From Clostridia bacterium (GTDB lineage: Bacteria; Bacillota; Clostridia; RGIG6154): DNA of 6,698 nucleotides. The notes beneath the pieces were generated by a model, which saw only the letters and a program-made list of their open reading frames with translations, was not told the origin of the DNA and made no database searches. Both the position numbers and the translations under genes were made by a program. Below are positions 1 to 6,698 of the stretch, in pieces (the stretch's first letter is position 1; the number at the start of each line of letters is the position of its first letter). The DNA is taken from the NCBI GenBank assembly GCA_017523005.1, contig JAFWXG010000079.1, positions 1 through 6,698 of the forward strand, in the 5' to 3' direction.

Positions 1-594
1 GCAATAATTATTTCAAATCACAAGTTTGCAACTCATTTTGAAAAATGGGCAGAAGAAACAAAATCTACCTTAAAAATTACTGTTGTAGACGATAATACTA
101 CCGATGACAGCAATAAATTAGGCGCGGTAGGAGATATTCAATATGTAATTGATAAATGTAAAATATATGACGATTTATTTGTTATGGCAGGGGATAACAT
201 CTTCACATTTGCACTTAAAGATTATTTTGATTTTTATAAAAAGGTAAATGCGGATTGTATTCTGGTTAAATCTTTGGACAAAAAAGAAGATTTAGTAAGA
301 ATGGCGAATGTTAAAATTGACCAATTAAGCCGTGTTACATACATGGTAGAAAAACCAAATCCGCCTGTAAGTAACCTTGCGGCGTTTGCATCATACATAT
401 ACAAAAAAGAAACGGTTCCTATGATAAAACAGTATTTAGACTAGGGCAACAACCCTGATGCACCAGGTTTTTTCCCGTCATGGCTGTATCAGAAAAAAGA
501 TGTATTTGCCTATGAATTTGAGGGCGAATGCTACGATATCGGCACACACGAATCATACAAAGAAGTATGTGATATATTTAAAGCAAAAGGATGA
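1..594 (+). pseudogene. Sugar-phosphate nucleotidyltransferase, 5'-truncated by window edge and interrupted by an in-frame TAG
   Basis: This frame is open from base 1 and reads as the central and C-terminal parts of an NDP-sugar pyrophosphorylase of the RmlA-like family. Such enzymes join a sugar 1-phosphate to a nucleoside triphosphate in the cytoplasm to make an activated sugar for surface polysaccharides. Visible family marks are ISNHKF near the start, AGDNIF at about 187-204 (the metal-binding GDN loop) and VEKPNPP at 346-366. After the stop come GNNPDAPGFF (445-474) and CYDIGTHESY (529-558), which carries the Asp expected to bind the second metal. The TAG at 442-444 falls between YLD and GNNPDAPG, where Glu is usual in my recollection, so one GAG-to-TAG change would explain it. 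The product would lose about 50 C-terminal residues and is probably inactive. The N-terminal nucleotide-binding signature lies before the window. A sequencing error or stop readthrough are alternatives. The exact sugar substrate cannot be told. Confidence 0.82.
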
Positions 595-614
595 ACTTAG
601 GTTCGTCCTTTTTT
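585..614 (+). terminator. Intrinsic terminator after the nucleotidyltransferase gene
   Basis: Bases 585-596 pair with 601-612 in a 12-base-pair stem around a TTAG loop (597-600), with one G-U pair (592 with 605). The right arm runs into six Ts at 609-614, followed by CTT. This is a textbook Rho-independent terminator. Its left arm contains the TGA stop (592-594) of the upstream gene, so the gene end and terminator overlap. It separates the upstream gene from the uvrB transcription unit. The same arms form the LexA box at 593-604. Confidence 0.9.
593..604. promoter_or_regulatory. LexA (DinR) SOS box upstream of uvrB
   Basis: The site is GAAC-TTAG-GTTC, an exact match to the palindromic GAAC-N4-GTTC core of the Firmicutes LexA box, with the 3' flanking G (605) also fitting the longer CGAAC-N4-GTTCG form. 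It lies 84 bases before the uvrB start and ends 11 bases before the proposed -35 hexamer, close enough for repressor to interfere with RNA polymerase. uvrBA is a well-known SOS operon in Bacillus and relatives, which supports the call. The central TTAG does not fully follow the Bacillus preference, and the inverted repeat also serves the terminator hairpin, so some caution is due. Confidence 0.75.
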
Positions 615-615
615 C

Positions 616-649
616 TTGCATTTTAAATACTAATATGGTATACTATAAT
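616..649 (+). promoter_or_regulatory. Predicted housekeeping-sigma promoter of the uvrB-uvrA operon
   Basis: A TTGCAT at 616-621 stands 17 bases before TATACT at 639-644. The -10 has an extended TG one base upstream (636-637), which would offset the weak -35. An overlapping alternative is a perfect TATAAT at 644-649 with TTTTAA at 621-626, also at 17-base spacing. Either would start transcription near 651-657 and give a leader of about 30-37 bases. The LexA box sits just upstream. The exact start site cannot be settled from sequence. Confidence 0.65.
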
Positions 650-674
650 ATCAGGGTTTGTGAATTTTAGTAAA

Positions 675-681
675 AAGGAGG
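675..681 (+). promoter_or_regulatory. Ribosome binding site of uvrB
   Basis: AAGGAGG lies 6 bases before the ATG at 688. It fixes that start, which also begins the conserved UvrB N-terminus (FELVSPFKPSGDQPQAI). Confidence 0.9.
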
Positions 682-687
682 ATTGTC

Positions 688-2649
688 ATGGAAAATAAAG
701 GTTTTGAACTTGTTTCGCCATTTAAACCGTCAGGCGACCAGCCTCAGGCTATAGAAAAGCTAACAGAAGGCATTAAAGATGGTCTTTTAGGTCAGACATT
801 GCTTGGCGTTACGGGCTCAGGTAAAACATATACTATTGCAAATGTAATAAAAAATGTCAATCGTCCTACATTGGTTTTAGCGCATAACAAGACTTTGGCT
901 GCACAGCTTTGTTCGGAATTTAAGGAATTTTTTCCAAACAATGCAGTTGAATACTTTGTTTCATATTACGACTATTATCAGCCTGAAGCATATATTGCAC
1001 AAACAGATACATTTATTGAAAAAGACGCATCCATAAACGATGAAATAGATAAATTACGACATAGTGCAACTGCGGCACTTTTTGAAAGACGGGATGTAAT
1101 AATAGTTGCATCTGTTTCATGTATTTATGGTCTTGGCGACCCCGAAGACTATATAAATATGGGACTTTCGGTGCGTGTAGGCATGAAAAAAGACAGAAGC
1201 GAAATAATAAATAAACTTATAGATATGCACTACGAGCGAAATGATATAGACTTTTCAAGAGGTAAGTTCAGAGTCAGGGGAGATGTTGTTGAAATATTTC
1301 CAGTAAACTCTAATGAAAGTTCTGTGAGAATAGAGCTTTTCGGCGACGAAATAGACAGAATTTGCGAAATGAATGCAGTGACAGGAGAGGTTACAGGAAT
1401 TAGAAATCATATTGCAATATTCCCGAAATCTCACTATGTAACAACCAAAGAAAAAATGCAGAAAGCCATTATCAATATCGAAAAAGAGATGGAAGAACAA
1501 GTTGAATTTTTCAAATCTCAAAACAAACTCATTGAAGCTCAAAGAATTGAACAAAGAACAAAATTTGACATCGAAATGATGGAGGAGACAGGCTTTTGTC
1601 AGGGCATAGAAAACTATTCAAGACATATAAGCGGAAGAGAAAAGGGGTCTGCACCATACACACTGCTTGACTATTTTCCTGATGACTTTTTGCTTGTGGT
1701 AGACGAGGCTCATGTAACAATTCCGCAGGTCAGAGCTATGTTTGCAGGCGACCGCTCAAGAAAAGATTCACTTGTAGAATACGGATTTCGTTTACCGTCT
1801 GCTTATGATAACCGTCCGCTTACATTCCAAGAATTCGAATCAAGAGTTGGACAGGCTATCTATGTTTCTGCAACCCCGTCAAATTATGAAAGAGAACATT
1901 CAGACCGCATAGTAGAGCAGTTAATTCGACCTACAGGTCTGCTTGACCCCGAAATAGAGGTTGTAAAAACCAAAGGCCAGATTGACCATTTGTTGTCTGA
2001 AATCAACATAAGAACAGAGAAAAAGCAAAGGGTGTTGGTAACTACCTTAACAAAAAGAATGGCAGAAAGCTTAACCGACTTTTTAGAAGAGGCAGGCGTA
2101 AGAGTAAGGTACTTACATTCCGACATCAAAACTATTGAAAGAATGGAAATTGTAAGAGATTTACGACTTGGTGAGTTTGATGTTTTAGTGGGTATCAACC
2201 TTTTAAGAGAAGGTCTTGACATTCCTGAAGTGTCACTTGTTGCGATACTTGATGCCGACAAAGAAGGCTTTTTAAGAAGTGAAACATCTTTGATACAGAC
2301 AATCGGCAGAACTGCGCGAAATGCCGAGGGTAAAGTAATAATGTATGCAGACACCATAACCGACAGCATGAAAAGAGCAATAGATGAAACAAACAGAAGA
2401 AGAAAACTGCAGATTGAATTTAATGAAAAGCATGGAATAGTACCTAAAACAATTATAAAAGATGTACGAGAAATCATAGAGGCAACCTCTGCGCCCATCA
2501 TACCTACAGAAAAAGTTGATGGCAAGGATAAAGAAAAGGTTTTGGCACAGCTTACTGAACAAATGCGTGATGCGGCTAAGAATTTACAGTTCGAGCGTGC
2601 TGCAATGCTTCGTGATAAGATACAGGAGTTGAAGGAAGATGGCATTTAA
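688..2649 (+). CDS. uvrB: UvrB, excinuclease ABC subunit B
   Basis: UvrB is the central subunit of nucleotide excision repair. UvrA loads it onto damaged DNA, it verifies the lesion by threading one strand behind a beta-hairpin, and it then recruits UvrC for incision. At 653 residues it is full length for the family. In order it shows the Walker A loop GVTGSGKT (40-47), the beta-hairpin region VSYYDYYQPEAY (91-102), ASVSCIYGLGDPEDY (141-155), the motif II box DEAH (339-342), YVSATPS (392-398), the helicase C-terminal part with GINLLREGLDIPE (502-514), and motif VI QTIGRTARN (537-545). A UVR motif, which contacts UvrC, covers about 617-650. The Walker B box is DEAH where most UvrBs have DESH. 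It is the first gene of its transcript, behind an SOS box and promoter, and its last 11 bases overlap uvrA. Identity is not in doubt. Confidence 0.98.
   Translation: MENKGFELVSPFKPSGDQPQAIEKLTEGIKDGLLGQTLLGVTGSGKTYTIANVIKNVNRPTLVLAHNKTLAAQLCSEFKEFFPNNAVEYFVSYYDYYQPEAYIAQTDTFIEKDASINDEIDKLRHSATAALFERRDVIIVASVSCIYGLGDPEDYINMGLSVRVGMKKDRSEIINKLIDMHYERNDIDFSRGKFRVRGDVVEIFPVNSNESSVRIELFGDEIDRICEMNAVTGEVTGIRNHIAIFPKSHYVTTKEKMQKAIINIEKEMEEQVEFFKSQNKLIEAQRIEQRTKFDIEMMEETGFCQGIENYSRHISGREKGSAPYTLLDYFPDDFLLVVDEAHVTIPQVRAMFAGDRSRKDSLVEYGFRLPSAYDNRPLTFQEFESRVGQAIYVSATPSNYEREHSDRIVEQLIRPTGLLDPEIEVVKTKGQIDHLLSEINIRTEKKQRVLVTTLTKRMAESLTDFLEEAGVRVRYLHSDIKTIERMEIVRDLRLGEFDVLVGINLLREGLDIPEVSLVAILDADKEGFLRSETSLIQTIGRTARNAEGKVIMYADTITDSMKRAIDETNRRRKLQIEFNEKHGIVPKTIIKDVREIIEATSAPIIPTEKVDGKDKEKVLAQLTEQMRDAAKNLQFERAAMLRDKIQELKEDGI
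2624..2628 (+). promoter_or_regulatory. Ribosome binding site of uvrA, inside uvrB
   Basis: AGGAG at 2624-2628 lies 10 bases before the uvrA ATG and is embedded in the last codons of the uvrB UVR motif. A second purine stretch, GAAGGAAG, directly abuts the ATG but is too close to be the main site. With the 11-base overlap of the genes, this suggests translational coupling of UvrB and UvrA. Confidence 0.7.
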
Positions 2650-5461
2650 AGAAATATATGTAAAGGGTGCGAGAGAGCATAATCTTAAGAATATCGATGT
2701 TAAAATCCCCCGTGACAAGCTTGTAGTTATTACAGGTTTAAGCGGTTCGGGGAAGTCTTCGCTTGCCTTTGATACTATCTATGCAGAAGGGCAAAGACGC
2801 TATGTTGAATCTCTTTCATCTTATGCGCGTCAGTTTTTGGGACAAATGGACAAGCCTGATATGGACTTTATTGACGGACTTTCGCCCGCTATATCAATAG
2901 ACCAGAAAACAACAGGTAAAAACCCTCGTTCTACAGTAGGAACTGTAACTGAAATTTACGATTATCTGCGCTTGTTATATGCAAGAATTGGTATACCGCA
3001 TTGTCCCGAGTGCGGAAAGGAAATTTCACAGCAATCGGTAGACGAAATTGTAGACCATGTATTAAAGCTTGACGAAGGCACAAAATTTCAGGTTTTAGCA
3101 CCTGTTATCCGTTTTAGAAAAGGCGAATACTCAAAAGTTTTTGAAGATGCCCGCAAAAAAGGGTTTGTTCGTGTACGCGTTGATGGGAATATGTATGAGC
3201 TTACCGACAATATTCCTATGGAAAAAAACAAAAAGCATAATATAGAAATCGTGGTTGACCGTCTTGTAGTGAGAGAAGATGTAAAAAGCAGACTCACAGA
3301 CTCTGTTGAAACCGCATTAAAGCTTGCAGGCGATTTGGTACTTATAGATGTTATCGGCAAAGAAGAAATGATGTTCAGTCAGAACTATGCCTGTCAGGAT
3401 TGCGGTATAAGTATTGAAGAATTAACGCCCCGTATGTTTTCATTCAACAGCCATTATGGTGCTTGTCCTGCTTGTACGGGACTGGGTACTATGCTTAAGG
3501 TAGACCCCGATATTATTGTTCCTGATAAGAGCAAGACAATAAGAGATGGTGCTATTGTCGCAAGCGGTTGGAATACCTTAACTGATAACAGTATTGCCAT
3601 GATGACATACAGAGGATTAGCTGAACACTATGGATTTTCTTTAGATGTTCCATATCAGGAATTGCCCGAAACCGCAAAAAAAGTTTTACTCTATGGAACA
3701 GGCAGGGAAAGAGTTAAGTTTGAGTATGAGCGTGAATACGGCGGTGGTATGTATCATGCGACATTTGAGGGTATTATAGGAAATCTTGAACGCCGTCACA
3801 GAGATACAAGTTCGGAAACCCAAAAAGCCGAGTTAGAAACAGTAATGTCAAACATGGTGTGTTCCGAATGTAACGGAAAACGCTTGAAAAAAGAAGCACT
3901 TGCTGTTACTGTCAAAGACCTTGACTTAAGTCAGATAACAAGCTATTCAATAAAAAAGGCATTGGACTTTTTTGAAAGTATCACTCTTACCCCAAAAGAA
4001 GAAAAAATTGCAAACCAAATTTTAAAAGAGATAAAAGAAAGACTTAAGTTTTTAGTTAATGTAGGACTTGACTATTTAACTTTAGCAAGAGCATCTGCAA
4101 CTTTGTCAGGCGGAGAATCACAGAGAATTCGTCTTGCAACACAGATTGGCTCAAGCTTAATGGGTGTTTTGTATATTTTAGACGAGCCGAGTATCGGCTT
4201 ACACCAGAGAGACAACGGAAAACTTATTGAAACTCTTAAAAATCTTCGCGACTTGGGGAATACTGTTTTGGTGGTAGAGCATGATGAAGAAACTATGCTT
4301 GCTGCAGACTATATAGTAGATGTAGGCCCAGGTGCAGGCGTGCACGGCGGAGAAATTGTTTGTGCGGGAACTGTTGAAGATATTTTAAATTGCGAAAAAA
4401 GTATTACAGGCCTTTATTTAAGCCGTAAAAGAAGGATTGAAGTTCCCGAAATGCGCCGTGAAACCACAGATAAGTGGATTACAATTAAGGGGGCAACTGA
4501 AAATAATCTTAAAAATATAGATGTTTCAGTTCCGCTCGGCGTAATGACTGTTGTGACAGGTGTTTCAGGCTCAGGCAAAAGCTCTCTTATAAATAACATT
4601 TTGTATAAAGTTTTAGCAACAACACTTAACGGTGCAAAGAAAAAAGCGGGTAATTACAGTGAGATTACAGGAATTGAACATTTAGATAAAATAATAAACA
4701 TTGACCAGGCACCTATCGGCAGAACACCCCGTTCAAATCCTGCAACATACACAGGTCTCTTTAACGAGATAAGAGAGCTTTTTGCAACTACGCAAGACGC
4801 TCAGGCAAGAGGATATAAGGCAAACCGCTTTAGCTTTAATGTAAAGGGCGGAAGATGCGAAGCGTGCACAGGCGACGGCATTTTAAAAATTGAAATGCAC
4901 TTTTTACCTGATGTGTTTGTGCCTTGCGATGTGTGTGGCGGTAAAAGGTATAACCGCGAAACTCTGGAAGTCAGATATAAGGGTAAAAATATTTATGAAG
5001 TTTTAGAAATGACTGTTGAAGATGCTGAAAAATTCTTTGAAAATATTCCTAAAATAAAGAGAAAACTTCAGACATTAAGAGAAGTAGGACTTGGCTATAT
5101 TAAGTTAGGACAACCTGCCACAACACTTTCAGGCGGGGAAGCACAGAGAGTAAAACTTGCAACCGAGCTTTCAAGAAGGGGAACAGGTAAGACTATTTAT
5201 GTACTTGACGAGCCCACAACAGGCTTGCATACAGCAGATGTGCATCAGCTTATCTCAGTACTTCAAAAGCTTACAGATAACGGAAATACAGTAGTTATTA
5301 TAGAGCATAATTTAGATGTCATAAAAACTGCTGACTACATTATAGACATGGGTCCTGAGGGCGGAGACAAGGGTGGTATCGTTATCGCAAAAGGAACACC
5401 CGAGCAAGTTGCAGAATGTAAAAAATCTTATACGGGTCAGTATTTAAAACAAGTCCTTTAA
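2639..5461 (+). CDS. uvrA: UvrA, excinuclease ABC subunit A
   Basis: UvrA is the dimeric ABC-type ATPase that scans DNA for bulky lesions and delivers UvrB to them. The 940-residue product is full length. The first ATPase half has Walker A GLSGSGKS (33-40), signature LSGGESQR (489-496) and Walker B YILDEPSIGLH (512-522). The second has Walker A GVSGSGKS (641-648), signature LSGGEAQR (830-837) and Walker B VLDEPTTGLH (855-864). Six CxxC pairs are present: C122/C125 with C252/C255, C276/C279 with C408/C411, and C740/C743 with C763/C766, as expected for the three zinc modules. The last module is the one that helps sense damage. The UvrB-binding and insertion domains lie between the first Walker A and signature. 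The ATG at 2639 begins the conserved N-terminus (IYVKGAREHNLKNI). No key residue is missing. It is expressed with uvrB and followed closely by the SEDS gene. Confidence 0.98.
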   Translation: MAFKEIYVKGAREHNLKNIDVKIPRDKLVVITGLSGSGKSSLAFDTIYAEGQRRYVESLSSYARQFLGQMDKPDMDFIDGLSPAISIDQKTTGKNPRSTVGTVTEIYDYLRLLYARIGIPHCPECGKEISQQSVDEIVDHVLKLDEGTKFQVLAPVIRFRKGEYSKVFEDARKKGFVRVRVDGNMYELTDNIPMEKNKKHNIEIVVDRLVVREDVKSRLTDSVETALKLAGDLVLIDVIGKEEMMFSQNYACQDCGISIEELTPRMFSFNSHYGACPACTGLGTMLKVDPDIIVPDKSKTIRDGAIVASGWNTLTDNSIAMMTYRGLAEHYGFSLDVPYQELPETAKKVLLYGTGRERVKFEYEREYGGGMYHATFEGIIGNLERRHRDTSSETQKAELETVMSNMVCSECNGKRLKKEALAVTVKDLDLSQITSYSIKKALDFFESITLTPKEEKIANQILKEIKERLKFLVNVGLDYLTLARASATLSGGESQRIRLATQIGSSLMGVLYILDEPSIGLHQRDNGKLIETLKNLRDLGNTVLVVEHDEETMLAADYIVDVGPGAGVHGGEIVCAGTVEDILNCEKSITGLYLSRKRRIEVPEMRRETTDKWITIKGATENNLKNIDVSVPLGVMTVVTGVSGSGKSSLINNILYKVLATTLNGAKKKAGNYSEITGIEHLDKIINIDQAPIGRTPRSNPATYTGLFNEIRELFATTQDAQARGYKANRFSFNVKGGRCEACTGDGILKIEMHFLPDVFVPCDVCGGKRYNRETLEVRYKGKNIYEVLEMTVEDAEKFFENIPKIKRKLQTLREVGLGYIKLGQPATTLSGGEAQRVKLATELSRRGTGKTIYVLDEPTTGLHTADVHQLISVLQKLTDNGNTVVIIEHNLDVIKTADYIIDMGPEGGDKGGIVIAKGTPEQVAECKKSYTGQYLKQVL

Positions 5462-5466
5462 GGAGG
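5460..5466 (+). promoter_or_regulatory. Ribosome binding site of the SEDS gene, overlapping the uvrA stop
   Basis: AAGGAGG shares its first two bases with the uvrA TAA stop (5459-5461) and lies 6 bases before the ATG at 5473. The arrangement implies that ribosomes finishing uvrA can feed the next gene and leaves no room for a separate promoter between the two genes. Confidence 0.88.
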
Positions 5467-5472
5467 GTTAAA

Positions 5473-6698
5473 ATGGGTATATTTAACTACCGCAGACCAA
5501 TGGTTATGGTCGCATTTATAAATATTATCGGCTTTTTGACGCTTCTTTTCTTAAACGATTTTGACACAACCGTTCTGTATTATGGCGGTGCAGTGTTCTT
5601 GTTGCTTGAAATTGCATATTTTATTCTGTTAAGAATGAGTATGGAAGACCAATACATCTTCTTGATTGTTGCCATGCTGTTTTCTGTAGGAGAAATAATG
5701 CTGTTCAGGTTAGACGAGGGCTTTGGGAAAAAACAAACTATATGGTTTGCGATAAGTCTATTGGTGTTTTTTATCGCATATTTCCTAATTTTTAAAACAG
5801 ATATCTGGGAACATTTAGGGTTCTTCTATTTCGGTGCATGTATCTTAATTTTCCTTGTTACCATGGTGTTTGGCACTACTATAAACGGAGCAAGAAACTG
5901 GATTGTTGTAGGTAATTTCAGTCTGCAAACCTCTGAAATTATTAAGCTGTTAGTGGTCTTTATGCTTGCAGACCGCTATACATACCCCGAAAGGTACAGA
6001 CGCTTTAATCTTCACGAAGGTATAGTCTTTTCAGGACTTATATATTTAGTTTTGCTTTGCATGGTTGTGCAAAGAGAATGGGGTACAGCGGTTGTAATCT
6101 TTTTAGTGCATATTTCCATGATGTTTATTTTCGGAGAAGATAAAAAAATAATGATTGGAAATATTCTGCTTGCAGGTATTGGTTTAACATTAGGTGCTCT
6201 GTTTTTATCACATATTCAAACCCGTATTGAAGTATGGCTTAATCCGTGGGCAGATATGTCTGGCAAGGGATACCAGATAACACAGTCGTTGTTTGCAATC
6301 GGTGCGGGTGGATTTTTTGGCACGGGAATTGGTATGGGAAGCCCTGAATATATTCCTCATGTTCATTCTGATTTTATCTTTTCGGCTATTTGCGAAGAGT
6401 TTGGTATATTGGGCGGAGTTGCGATTATCATGCTTTATTTTATGCTTGTATATCGCGGTCTTCGTATATCAATGAACATCCACGATGTATTTTATAAATC
6501 CTTAAGCGCAGGAATAAGTATTCTGCTTGGATTTCAGTCCTTTATAATTTTGGGCGGTGTAACAAAGTTCATTCCGCTGACTGGTATTACAATGCCATTT
6601 ATCAGCTATGGCGGAAGTTCTCTGCTTATAAGCTTTATTGCGATAGCTGTGCTTGAGGGCGCGGCAAACCGCGGACACATTGTAAAAAAGGAGGATGA
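5473..6698 (+). CDS. SEDS-family (FtsW/RodA/SpoVE) peptidoglycan glycosyltransferase, 3' end beyond window
   Basis: The frame stays open for 408 codons plus two bases to the right edge. SEDS proteins are membrane enzymes that polymerise lipid II into glycan strands, usually with a class B penicillin-binding protein. Family marks are GARNWIVVG (139-147) followed by LQTSEIIKL (151-159), the loop VQREWGTA (199-206), LNPWAD (256-261), GYQITQSLFAIGAGG (266-280), HVHSDFIFSAICEEFG (296-311) with D300 matching the catalytic Asp, and the C-terminal TGITMPFISYGGSSLL (370-385). Many hydrophobic stretches, roughly ten or more, fit a polytopic membrane protein, and no cleavable signal peptide is seen. The length suits the family, and the lysine- and acid-rich tail KKED suggests the end is near. 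The family call is secure. Whether it acts in division, elongation or sporulation cannot be decided, so no symbol is given. It appears to be co-transcribed with uvrBA. Confidence 0.93.
   Translation, partial: MGIFNYRRPMVMVAFINIIGFLTLLFLNDFDTTVLYYGGAVFLLLEIAYFILLRMSMEDQYIFLIVAMLFSVGEIMLFRLDEGFGKKQTIWFAISLLVFFIAYFLIFKTDIWEHLGFFYFGACILIFLVTMVFGTTINGARNWIVVGNFSLQTSEIIKLLVVFMLADRYTYPERYRRFNLHEGIVFSGLIYLVLLCMVVQREWGTAVVIFLVHISMMFIFGEDKKIMIGNILLAGIGLTLGALFLSHIQTRIEVWLNPWADMSGKGYQITQSLFAIGAGGFFGTGIGMGSPEYIPHVHSDFIFSAICEEFGILGGVAIIMLYFMLVYRGLRISMNIHDVFYKSLSAGISILLGFQSFIILGGVTKFIPLTGITMPFISYGGSSLLISFIAIAVLEGAANRGHIVKKED
6688..6694 (+). promoter_or_regulatory. Likely ribosome binding site of a gene just beyond the right edge
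   Basis: AAGGAGG occurs in the last visible codons of the SEDS gene. The ATG that directly abuts it (6695-6697) is too close to be its start, so a start a few bases outside the window is expected, with the two genes overlapping or nearly so. A penicillin-binding protein would be the usual partner, but nothing of it is visible. Confidence 0.55.

Noticed and set aside
1..594. Genome-wide reassignment of TAG to an amino acid
   Set aside because: About 2,000 codons of uvrB, uvrA and the SEDS gene contain no in-frame TAG, which would be improbable if TAG were a common sense codon. A single nonsense change is simpler.
458..670. 70-codon + strand frame across the nucleotidyltransferase end, terminator and promoter
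   Set aside because: It is out of frame with the clear nucleotidyltransferase homology, runs through the terminator and the uvrB promoter, has no ribosome site and has no recognisable protein character.
650..687. Riboswitch or other structured leader before uvrB
   Set aside because: The leader after the promoter is under 40 bases, with no clear stem beyond the ribosome site.
1884..2645. 253-codon open frame on the minus strand opposite uvrB
   Set aside because: It lies wholly antisense to strongly conserved UvrB sequence, is rich in Ser and Leu as such antisense frames are, and matches no domain I know.
3088..3360. 90-codon minus-strand frame opposite uvrA
   Set aside because: Same pattern: a shadow of the UvrA coding sequence with low-complexity Ser/Thr content and no sign of its own expression signals.
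6293..6475. 60-codon hydrophobic + strand frame inside the SEDS gene
   Set aside because: It overlaps in another frame the conserved GAGG...HSDFIF region of the SEDS protein. Its hydrophobicity comes from the T-rich membrane-protein codons.
6695..6698. ATGA at the edge as an overlapping start/stop junction
   Set aside because: The TGA (6696-6698) is not in the SEDS frame, and the ATG directly touches the Shine-Dalgarno sequence, so neither half works as read.

Overview
The window is AT-rich and Gram-positive-like. Genes start at ATG behind strong AGGAGG-type ribosome sites, they are tightly packed on one strand, and the LexA-type operator has the GAAC-N4-GTTC form of Firmicutes. The UvrA and UvrB sequences and the gene order (uvrB, uvrA, then a cell-wall SEDS gene) suggest an anaerobic clostridial lineage, possibly an uncultured one. 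This placement is inference from sequence style, not from a search.

Layout, all on the + strand. Positions 1-594 hold the 3' part of a sugar-phosphate nucleotidyltransferase gene. Its reading frame is broken by one in-frame TAG at 442-444, after which homology-like sequence continues in the same frame to a TGA at 592-594. A strong intrinsic terminator (585-614) follows immediately and includes that TGA in its stem. The inner part of the hairpin, at 593-604, is a perfect SOS/LexA box. A promoter at about 616-649 then drives uvrB (688-2649). uvrB overlaps uvrA (2639-5461) by 11 bases. Twelve bases after uvrA starts a SEDS-family (FtsW/RodA/SpoVE) membrane glycosyltransferase (5473 to beyond the right edge). 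A Shine-Dalgarno sequence in its last visible codons predicts another gene just outside the window.

How the genes work together. UvrA and UvrB are the damage-recognition and loading subunits of bacterial nucleotide excision repair, and the LexA box fits their usual SOS control. The SEDS polymerase builds peptidoglycan glycan strands, normally with a class B penicillin-binding protein, which may be the next gene. No terminator or promoter is apparent between uvrA and the SEDS gene, so repair and wall synthesis appear to share one transcript.

Most of the window is ordinary, well-conserved housekeeping sequence, and I see no unknown system. The points worth a second look are the in-frame amber codon, the terminator that doubles as a LexA operator, and the possible SOS coupling of a cell-wall polymerase.
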